From NCBI GenBank assembly GCA_030634605.1, contig DAOWAK010000114.1:1-5412 (forward strand): DNA of 5,412 nt. The letters run 5' to 3'. The notes under the pieces were generated by a model. It did no database searches, was not told where the DNA came from, and saw only the letters and a list, made by a program, of their open reading frames with translations. Each line of letters begins with the position of its first letter. Positions within the stretch are counted from its first letter, which is position 1. Positions 1 to 4,426 of this stretch are shown one piece after another. Made by a program: the position numbers and the translations under genes. This stretch comes from Sedimentisphaerales bacterium. GTDB lineage: Bacteria > Planctomycetota > Phycisphaerae > Sedimentisphaerales > SM23-30.

Positions 1-1077
1 GAACTTGTCGGCGGCAATGCGATTGGAGCCGGCTTCAAAAACCACGTCGTCTTCGAGATAGACACCGGTAATGACCTGTCCGAGAATCCGGGAATCGGCC
101 TGGTTGGGGTCCTGTCTGGTGGCGGTGAGTTGTTGGATTTTTCCCTGGGAATAAAAGACGACGGCGTTTTGGGCTCTTAGCTCGAGAGTTTCCTGTTGGT
201 CGGGTCGATATTGGTAGGCGTAAAAACCGCCGGTGTAAGTGATGATGTCAGTGCCGTCGGGTTGAGGATGCGAGATGAGGTGGGTGCCGCCTAGTTGGGG
301 GATGTGGACGGGATATTGAGCGACGTCCTCGAAAGGTCTGGAACTCGAATCCGCAGTGGTTTTTTTATCAGGAGGGGAAGGAAGTTTTTTCTGCGGGGGG
401 GATGGTTGAGGTGATTTTTCTTTGGTGTCGGGAACGGTTTTTTGGGGAGTAGTTTTGGGGGTGGGTGAAACGGGAGCCGGTTTGATTTTTTGCGGTTTTG
501 GTTTTTCTGGTTGAGGTTGTTCAACGGGGGAAGGTTTTGGTTGGGCAGGGGTGGGCTTTTTTACGGCAGGTAGTTGCGGGGCTGGGGTGAGGGGGCGGAA
601 GGATTGGGATTTTAGATATCTGCGGGTCAGGTTGGAAGCGAGTTGATAAATTTCCTGATCGAAGCCTGGTTTTTGAATTCGGGTTTTGGCGGTGAGATAG
701 ATTTTTCCGGTGGTGGAAAAGTTTAGCAGGAGGGTTTGCGGATGGTCTTCGGGGGAGATGGTGGGTTCGTTTTTTGGCAGTGAGCGAGGATTGCCCTGGA
801 GGAAGATGTTGAGGTGATAAGTCTGGAGGGTTGAAGCGGGTTCGGGGATTTGGCCGATCCAAACCACTGCATTATCGGAAGTTATGATGCGGCGGCCGCT
901 GATGATTTTGATATTTCCCTGCAAAATTACGCAGTTTCGTCCTTGGGTGGTCATGAAAGTCTGGGCGAAATCACTGTTAATTCGGACATCAGCGGTTTCC
1001 AAGTGAGAGTCCTGATTGTCAAAAGCCGAGCAGGGCAGGACAAGAAGGGTGACGATTAAGATGAAGCAAGCTGTCAT
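1..1077 (-). CDS. OstA/LptD-like envelope protein, N-terminal part (runs off left edge)
   Basis: The frame is open from an ATG at 1077 down to base 1, giving 359 residues with no stop. Residues 1-18 form a signal peptide (MTACFILIVTLLVLPCSA, likely cut before FDNQ). Residues about 26-160 include GNIKII...SDNAVVWIG, the beta-strand pattern of OstA/LptA/LptD N-terminal domains. Residues 160-239 are a linker with 26 Pro and 15 Lys in 80 positions. From about residue 280 a second OstA-like stretch starts (ELRAQNAVVFY, then LEDDVVFEAGSNRIAADKF at the edge, typical of these domains). Known members of the family carry lipopolysaccharide across the periplasm; a similar role here is inference. A beta-barrel would lie outside the window. 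The start is uncertain: an in-frame GTG at 1152, just after a stop, would add 25 residues including Lys and Arg, which the ATG-started signal peptide lacks. Neither start has a strong Shine-Dalgarno. The gene is divergent from the phosphofructokinase gene. Confidence 0.72.
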   Translation of the reverse strand, partial: MTACFILIVTLLVLPCSAFDNQDSHLETADVRINSDFAQTFMTTQGRNCVILQGNIKIISGRRIITSDNAVVWIGQIPEPASTLQTYHLNIFLQGNPRSLPKNEPTISPEDHPQTLLLNFSTTGKIYLTAKTRIQKPGFDQEIYQLASNLTRRYLKSQSFRPLTPAPQLPAVKKPTPAQPKPSPVEQPQPEKPKPQKIKPAPVSPTPKTTPQKTVPDTKEKSPQPSPPQKKLPSPPDKKTTADSSSRPFEDVAQYPVHIPQLGGTHLISHPQPDGTDIITYTGGFYAYQYRPDQQETLELRAQNAVVFYSQGKIQQLTATRQDPNQADSRILGQVITGVYLEDDVVFEAGSNRIAADKF

Positions 1078-1085
1078 TTGGCAAA

Positions 1086-1113
1086 AACCGCCTGGGCCAC
1101 CTATGGGGCGGTT
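1086..1113 (-). promoter_or_regulatory. Terminator-like hairpin in the leader of the OstA-like gene
   Basis: Read on the minus strand, AACCGCC and GGCGGTT are perfect 7-base arms around a 14-base loop. The last arm runs directly into TTTTT, and the ATG at 1077 lies 8 bases beyond the stem. The loop holds AGGTGG, the only purine-rich SD-like string nearby. This could be an attenuator or a translational control hairpin. If translation really starts at GTG 1152, the same bases are coding and the hairpin may be accidental. Confidence 0.35.
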
Positions 1114-1237
1114 AGCGATGTTTTTTAGTGTAGATAGCAGGTTTATGGTCACTTATAATCGGCCCGTCAGGAAAAAGAGTCGTGAGCAAGACAACGGTTG
1201 CCGGCCCACAAATCCACAATCACGTTCAGAACCTGCT

Positions 1238-1266
1238 ATTATAGTGGGGCGGGAATTGATTGCCAG
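1238..1266 (-). promoter_or_regulatory. Sigma-70-like promoter for the OstA-like gene
   Basis: On the minus strand a perfect TATAAT (1238-1243) lies exactly 17 bases from CTGGCA (1261-1266), which matches TTGACA at four of six positions. Transcription would begin near 1231, giving a leader of about 150 bases to the ATG at 1077 or about 80 to the alternative GTG at 1152. Planctomycete promoters are poorly characterised, so this rests on the general bacterial consensus. Confidence 0.5.
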
Positions 1267-1297
1267 TGAAAATCGGCAGGTTGGAGAAGGTCCGGTA

Positions 1298-1315
1298 ATA
1301 GATTTTTTGATCTAT
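1298..1315. promoter_or_regulatory. Inverted repeat between the divergent promoters
   Basis: ATAGAT and ATCTAT are perfect 6-base arms separated by TTTTTG. The element sits 32 bases behind the minus promoter's -35 box and 42 bases before the plus promoter's -35 box, a position suited to an operator shared by both genes. Six-base arms in AT-rich DNA can arise by chance. Confidence 0.22.
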
Positions 1316-1357
1316 GCAGGTGGTCTGGTGTTGTTGAAAATGTCGGTTTAAAAGCTC

Positions 1358-1386
1358 TTGAGATTAGCGTGGTTGGAGTCGATAAT
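1358..1386 (+). promoter_or_regulatory. Sigma-70-like promoter for pfk
   Basis: TTGAGA (1358-1363) and GATAAT (1381-1386) are separated by exactly 17 bases, and each differs from the consensus at one position. Transcription would start near 1393, giving a leader of about 117 bases to the ATG at 1510. This is the best promoter match in the window and faces the only plus-strand gene. Confidence 0.55.
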
Positions 1387-1493
1387 GATATTGTGCAATC
1401 GGTTTGTGCGTGGTAAGGAAAGTGCCCCGGTCGGGTTGGGGAAATTGTGAAAGAAATGCAAAAAAACAAACGTACAAAAAGCAAAGCAAGCTC

Positions 1494-1502
1494 AAGGAAA
1501 GG
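1494..1502 (+). promoter_or_regulatory. Ribosome binding site favouring the pfk start at 1510
   Basis: The purine run AAGGAAAGG ends 7 bases before the ATG at 1510. It supports this start over the upstream in-frame GTG at 1447 and ATG at 1456, which have weaker SD-like sequences and would add only a Lys-rich, family-untypical leader. Confidence 0.55.
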
Positions 1503-1509
1503 TCCGGTT

Positions 1510-2619
1510 ATGGCTAAGAAAATCCAGAAGAAAAAGATCAAGACTATCGGCGTGCTGACCGGAGGCGGGGACTGTCCGGGGCTGAACGCGGTGGTGCGAG
1601 CGGTGACCAAGACCGCTATCAATCGTTACGATCTGACGGTGGTCGGGATCTATGACGGTTTTCTGGGATTGATTGAAAAGCGAATGAAGATACTGAACTA
1701 CGATGACACCAGTAACATTCTGACTCAGGGCGGAACGATTCTGGGTACTTCCAACAAAGCGAATCCTACCAAGTTTCCGGTAACGCTGGACGGCAAGACC
1801 TGCATGCGTGATGTTCGGGACAACTGCATCCGCAATGCTGAAGAGATGGGGATCGACGCGGTGGTCGCTATCGGCGGAGACGGGACCATGTGCGGGGCGG
1901 CGGATCTGGCGAAAAAGGGCTTGGTATTTATGGGAGTGCCGAAGACCATCGATAACGATCTGCCGGGAACGGAAGTGACGTTCGGGTTCAACACGGCGGT
2001 GGTAACAGCTACCGAGGCGCTGGATAAGATTCACAGCACGGCATCGAGTCATCACCGGGTGATGATTGTCGAAGTGATGGGGCGCTATGCAGGATGGATT
2101 GCTTTGCATGCGGGAGTGGCATCGGGCAGCGATGTGATATTGATACCGGAAATTCCATACAACCTCAACAGCATCTGTGAGTTTGTGATAAATCGCAGCA
2201 GACATGGTAAGCGATTCAGCATTATTACGGTTGCTGAAGGGGCCAGGGAAAAAGGCGGCAAGATGGTGGTCAGTAAAACCATCAAAAATTCGCCTGATCC
2301 GATTCGCCTGGGCGGCATTGCCAACAAGCTGGCTTATGAGATTGAGAAGGAAACCAAGCTGGAATGTCGGGCGGTTATTCTGGGCCATGTGCAGCGGGGT
2401 GGGACGCCGAGTGCGTTTGACCGGACGCTGGCGACGAGTTTTGGAAATTACGCTATCGAGCAGTTGATGGCGGGCAAGAAGAACCGACTGGTTGTTCGCC
2501 GTCGTGGTGCATTGGCGACGGTGGCGCTATCGGAAATAGCAGGGAAGATTCGCACGGTGCCGAAAGATCATCAGCTGGTCGATGCGGCCCGGGCGGTAGG
2601 GACTATTTTTGGTGAATAA
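1510..2619 (+). CDS. pfkA: 6-phosphofructokinase, probably ATP-dependent
   Basis: This cytoplasmic enzyme phosphorylates fructose 6-phosphate to fructose 1,6-bisphosphate, the committed step of glycolysis. The 369-residue product contains the full motif set. GGGDCPGLNAVVR (18-30) is the first phosphate-binding loop, and GGDGT (122-126) is the nucleotide loop. PKTIDND (144-150) carries the catalytic Asp. MGRYAGW (190-196) and PEIP (213-216) follow, and HVQRGG (293-298) binds sugar phosphate. The Gly in GGDGT, where pyrophosphate-dependent enzymes usually have Asp (GGDDT), points to ATP; the Lys in PKTIDND is found in both ATP and pyrophosphate enzymes of the mixed-substrate PFK group, so the donor is inferred. 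Length fits that group. The ATG at 1510 is chosen for its ribosome binding site and because the conserved domain begins about 12 residues later; a GTG at 1447 would add 21 residues. The gene stands alone, divergent from the OstA-like gene, behind its own promoter. No intrinsic terminator directly follows. Confidence 0.93.
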   Translation: MAKKIQKKKIKTIGVLTGGGDCPGLNAVVRAVTKTAINRYDLTVVGIYDGFLGLIEKRMKILNYDDTSNILTQGGTILGTSNKANPTKFPVTLDGKTCMRDVRDNCIRNAEEMGIDAVVAIGGDGTMCGAADLAKKGLVFMGVPKTIDNDLPGTEVTFGFNTAVVTATEALDKIHSTASSHHRVMIVEVMGRYAGWIALHAGVASGSDVILIPEIPYNLNSICEFVINRSRHGKRFSIITVAEGAREKGGKMVVSKTIKNSPDPIRLGGIANKLAYEIEKETKLECRAVILGHVQRGGTPSAFDRTLATSFGNYAIEQLMAGKKNRLVVRRRGALATVALSEIAGKIRTVPKDHQLVDAARAVGTIFGE

Positions 2620-2693
2620 GGTGGCCTCAAAGCAGCGGAAATTGTGCGCGACAGGTTTCAATTAACCATGAACATGAAGGTGGTGCGTTTTCG

Positions 2694-2740
2694 TAAATCC
2701 TAAACCCTAATCTCTAAATTCTAAACAAATTCTAATTTCC
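2694..2740. repeat. Degenerate TAAAYYC heptad repeat
   Basis: Units read in order TAAATCC, TAAACCC, TAATCTC, TAAATTC, then the stretched TAAACAAATTC and TAATTTCC. The first four are exactly 7 bases apart. The block is strongly A-rich and C-containing on the plus strand, unlike the flanking DNA, and is noncoding. It resembles a short, decayed telomere-like tandem repeat; origin and function are unknown. Confidence 0.6.
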
Positions 2741-2827
2741 AAAGGCTCGAAATTCAAAACCGTTACGGACGTTGTGTGCAAAATGAACGGTTAGGATGAG
2801 AAGCAGGTGGGAATGCGAACCGTCTGA

Positions 2828-2877
2828 ATGCCCGACCCGCCGTGCTCGCACCCGTTGCGGCAGGTCAGATCGGGCAT
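2828..2877. repeat. Imperfect inverted repeat, ATGCCCGA arms
   Basis: ATGCCCGA (2828-2835) and TCGGGCAT (2870-2877) are perfect 8-base arms, with an inner GCCG (2839-2842) and CGGC (2858-2861) that can pair as well. The structure lies about 210 bases after the pfk stop and about 80 bases past the LEPRxLL gene stop. It could be a REP-like element or a bidirectional terminator. Confidence 0.45.
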
Positions 2878-2890
2878 AACAAGTCGAATC

Positions 2891-2907
2891 GGCGGGCACG
2901 GCCCGCC
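2891..2907. repeat. Perfect GC palindrome GGCGGGC-ACG-GCCCGCC
   Basis: Two perfect 7-base GC-only arms enclose a 3-base loop, making a very stable hairpin on either strand. It is 47 bases beyond the LEPRxLL gene stop on the minus strand. No T-run follows, so it is better called a REP-like palindrome that may also slow transcription. It shares vocabulary (CCCGCC, GTGC or GCAC) with the neighbouring element at 2828-2877. Confidence 0.55.
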
Positions 2908-2954
2908 CTACGCTTCGCTAATTTGATTGTTCAGTAGTAAAGTAAATCAGTTTT

Positions 2955-4136
2955 TCACCAGAATATGTCGATATACCAGCTACCATAAGATGCGTAGGAA
3001 TCCATTACGGTAATGTAGTCGTCGTAATAGATGTCTTCGTAGTAGTAGTCGCCGTAGTAGTCGTTGTAATAATAGTTATCGTAGTAATCATCGACGTAGT
3101 AGTAATTGTAATAGTTGTCTTCGTAAACGTACTCCAGGTACTCGACGTCATACACGGGCCAATACCAGCCGTTATCCACTTCAACGATTACATTGTCCCA
3201 GCGGTCGTAGCGGGCACGGGCGTCCAGATGGAAGACTCTTATATCGCCGGTGGTGCTAACGGCGGTGTCGGAAAGATCGTAAGCGAGAAATTTGGTGATG
3301 CCCCGGGGGCCGGCGACGATTTCGCTGGAAATTACCCAGTCCCAGGCGTTGAAGATGTGGAGCCTGCCGGCGGTGCCGACGAAGGAGTTTTCCATGCCGC
3401 CGTTGATGATGACTTTGGTGATACCGTAGTCGGCGTAAACGGTGGAGTCGAAAACATCGAGGCCGACATAGAGGACCTGAAGCAGTCCTTCGGTTTCGAT
3501 GGTGGAGTTATCGAGATAGCCGAAGACTTTGACGATTCTCAGATTGCCGGTGGTATAGATGTCGGAACTGTCGGCGAGGTCACCGAAGACCACGAGCTTG
3601 CGCAGTTGGCCGTCAATGGTTAAGGTAGCCGCAGCAATATCGCCTTTGGCGATGAGGGTGTTAAGATCGCCGGCGATTTCCATGTTTACAAAATCCAGGG
3701 AGCCGTTGGTTTTGATTAGACGAACGGAGTTGTTGATAAGCCATTGGGCTTCGGAGCCGTCGGAGCGTGCGGCATGAAAGACCACTACTTTCCGGACGGA
3801 ATTGGCTGTCAGGTCGCCCAGATTGCCGTCGATGACAATTTGTTTCAGGTCGAGATTGGTGGCGTCGATGGCATCGACATCGACATAGCCGTCACCGCCG
3901 GTGGGCCGTGCGATTACGTTGAGCCGGGAGCCGGGAGCGGTGTCGTACAATTCGATGGTGTCGATTCGCTGGCCGAGGCCTTCGTCTGCGGTGTAAACCA
4001 GAAAATCACCAGGTCCGGTGAGTTTTATGGTGACTTCGTCGCCATCGACATCAATTCCCTGCCAGATTCCAGAGAGTAAGCGTCGCGGTTCGAGCGATTC
4101 GAGGATCAGATTGTTTTTTTTCTGTGAAGCTTTCAT
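2955..4136 (-). CDS. LEPRxLL-motif surface/secreted protein with beta-solenoid repeats and Tyr-rich tail
   Basis: The 393-residue product begins with a Lys-rich stretch and LESLEPRRLLSG (LEPRRLL at 15-21), the LEPRxLL motif known from the N-termini of planctomycete extracellular proteins. No classical hydrophobic signal peptide is visible, as is usual for such proteins. Residues about 24-95 form an acidic domain with DGDEVTIKLTGPG. From about 96 to 320 roughly ten units of about 20 residues follow the pattern G-x-L-x-x-[LIV]-x-V-x-G-x-L-x-x-S-x-[IV]-x-T, as in parallel beta-helix proteins. Residues 329-374 hold 22 Tyr in 46 positions, mixed with Asp, Glu and Asn. The last residues are aromatic (WYIDIFW). 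The start is secure: GGAGGT lies 4 bases upstream. Cell-surface or matrix location is inference; no enzyme motif is recognised and the function is unknown. The gene appears to be transcribed alone, convergent with pfk. Confidence 0.85.
   Translation of the reverse strand: MKASQKKNNLILESLEPRRLLSGIWQGIDVDGDEVTIKLTGPGDFLVYTADEGLGQRIDTIELYDTAPGSRLNVIARPTGGDGYVDVDAIDATNLDLKQIVIDGNLGDLTANSVRKVVVFHAARSDGSEAQWLINNSVRLIKTNGSLDFVNMEIAGDLNTLIAKGDIAAATLTIDGQLRKLVVFGDLADSSDIYTTGNLRIVKVFGYLDNSTIETEGLLQVLYVGLDVFDSTVYADYGITKVIINGGMENSFVGTAGRLHIFNAWDWVISSEIVAGPRGITKFLAYDLSDTAVSTTGDIRVFHLDARARYDRWDNVIVEVDNGWYWPVYDVEYLEYVYEDNYYNYYYVDDYYDNYYYNDYYGDYYYEDIYYDDYITVMDSYASYGSWYIDIFW
3015..3152 (-). repeat. Low-complexity TAC/TAT codon tract (Tyr-rich tail)
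   Basis: On the plus strand this part reads as runs of GTA, GTC and ATA triplets, that is TAC/TAT and GAC/GAT codons on the coding strand. Groups of two or three Tyr are separated by one to three Asp, Asn, Gly, Val or Glu residues (for example DDYYDNYYYNDYYGDYYYED). The triplet character suggests growth by slippage, which keeps the frame. TAC and TAT are mixed, so it is not a recent pure expansion. Confidence 0.75.
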
Positions 4137-4140
4137 GCTA

Positions 4141-4146
4141 ACCTCC
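4141..4146 (-). promoter_or_regulatory. Strong ribosome binding site of the LEPRxLL gene
   Basis: GGAGGT on the minus strand lies 4 bases before the ATG at 4136. It is the best Shine-Dalgarno in the window and fixes the start just ahead of the LEPRxLL motif. Confidence 0.8.
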
Positions 4147-4215
4147 GAGGGCTAATCGGTTGCTCAATATTCGGTTTCCATGTGATTAGATCAATTTGAT
4201 GCGAGGAGGATAGGG

Positions 4216-4234
4216 GAAAATTTGGAAAATTTTC
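4216..4234. promoter_or_regulatory. Perfect 8-base-arm AT-rich palindrome
   Basis: GAAAATTT and AAATTTTC are perfect arms around GGA. It lies about 80 bases upstream of the LEPRxLL start and only 8 bases from a second palindrome, so it may be an operator. No regulator can be named from the sequence. Confidence 0.3.
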
Positions 4235-4242
4235 GAGTAATC

Positions 4243-4259
4243 GATACTGGTCCCGTATC
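4243..4259. promoter_or_regulatory. Operator-like palindrome GATACTGGTCCCGTATC
   Basis: This 17-base element is symmetric about its centre except for one mismatched pair: GATAC/GTATC outside and GG/CC inside. It is 106 bases upstream of the LEPRxLL start codon. Size and symmetry suit a dimeric transcription factor, but a single copy gives no further support. Confidence 0.3.
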
Positions 4260-4275
4260 AGAAAAAGCAGCTATT

Positions 4276-4330
4276 AATGACGAATTAAGAAGCCCGAATG
4301 ACGAATCAATGACGAATAACGAATGACGAA
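4276..4330. repeat. AATGACGAAT direct-repeat cluster
   Basis: Three perfect AATGACGAAT copies start at 4276, 4297 and 4308, and a nearly complete copy (AATGACGAA) starts at 4322; a related ACGAATAACGAA lies between the last two. Unit distances of 21, 11 and 14 bases are irregular, so this is neither CRISPR nor a clean tandem array. It is noncoding and starts 140 bases upstream of the LEPRxLL start codon. Confidence 0.65.
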
Positions 4331-4363
4331 ATTAAAAAAACATAGCGGCGGGTATGATAAGAT

Positions 4364-4380
4364 GCCAGCTGGAAGCCGGC
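4364..4380. repeat. Small hairpin GCCAGC-TGGAA-GCCGGC
   Basis: Six-base arms pair with one mismatch around a 5-base loop. It is next to the stronger hairpin at 4393-4412, and the two may form one tandem-hairpin REP-like unit after the dehydrogenase gene. Confidence 0.35.
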
Positions 4381-4392
4381 GGTACTTGAAGA

Positions 4393-4412
4393 CCCCATGT
4401 TTCCACATGGGG
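4393..4412 (-). terminator. Hairpin after the dehydrogenase stop, possible terminator
   Basis: CCCCATGT and ACATGGGG are perfect 8-base arms around a 4-base loop (GGAA on the minus strand, a stable GNRA-type tetraloop). It begins 14 bases past the TAA of the dehydrogenase gene. No T-run follows on the minus strand, so it may be an mRNA 3' end protector or REP-like element rather than a true intrinsic terminator. Confidence 0.45.
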
Positions 4413-4426
4413 CTGAATTGAGAGGA

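Larger units (their letters stand above)
1078..1509. other. Divergent intergenic region between the OstA-like gene and pfk
   Basis: No convincing gene is seen in these 432 bases. They hold two outward-facing promoters (minus about 1238-1266, plus 1358-1386), a palindrome at 1298-1315 between them, a leader hairpin at 1086-1113 and the phosphofructokinase ribosome binding site near 1494-1502. A further TATAAT on the plus strand at 1154-1159, with a weak TAGATA 17 bases upstream, could be a distal promoter but would imply a very long leader. The GTG at 1447 opens a 21-codon Lys-rich in-frame extension of pfk that is probably untranslated. Confidence 0.6.
2620..2954. other. Convergent intergenic spacer with repeats
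   Basis: This stretch lies between the 3' ends of pfk and the LEPRxLL gene. I see no credible gene in it; short frames such as 2796-2879 (27 codons, Arg-rich) lack support and overlap the palindromes. It contains the heptad repeat at 2694-2740 and two GC-rich inverted repeats at 2828-2877 and 2891-2907. Either hairpin could help end transcription from either side, although neither is followed by a clear T-run. Confidence 0.6.
4137..4426. other. Intergenic spacer upstream of the LEPRxLL gene
   Basis: No coding frame is supported in these 290 bases. They separate two minus-strand genes and hold the LEPRxLL ribosome binding site, two small palindromes (4216-4234, 4243-4259), the AATGACGAAT repeat cluster (4276-4330) and two hairpins just after the dehydrogenase stop (4364-4380, 4393-4412). 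I could not find a convincing -35/-10 pair for the LEPRxLL gene. Confidence 0.6.

Noticed and set aside
291..862. Two Pro/Lys/Arg-rich minus-strand frames (291-524, 521-862)
   Set aside because: They are off-frame readings of the OstA-like gene, whose own frame is open through the whole region and has a signal peptide and domain motifs.
1447..1509. Upstream GTG/ATG starts for pfk giving a Lys-rich N-terminal extension
   Set aside because: The ATG at 1510 has the better ribosome binding site and fits the family's usual N-terminus; the extension is low-complexity.
1492..2388. Long open frame of 298 codons antisense to pfk
   Set aside because: It lies fully opposite the conserved phosphofructokinase gene, has no recognisable motif and is explained by codon bias of the sense strand.
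2796..2879. 27-codon Arg/Cys-containing frame in the convergent spacer
   Set aside because: No convincing ribosome binding site, overlaps an inverted repeat, and too short to support from composition.
3228..4079. Gly/Asp-rich plus-strand frames opposite the LEPRxLL gene
   Set aside because: They mirror the solenoid repeats of the real gene; composition follows from the Val/Thr/Asp-rich codons on the other strand.
4204..4211. GAGGAGGA on the plus strand as a ribosome binding site
   Set aside because: No start codon with an open frame follows; a stop occurs shortly after in the nearest frames.
4276..4330. Possible CRISPR array
   Set aside because: Repeat units are only 10 bases, distances vary from 11 to 21, and there are no spacers of constant length or cas genes.
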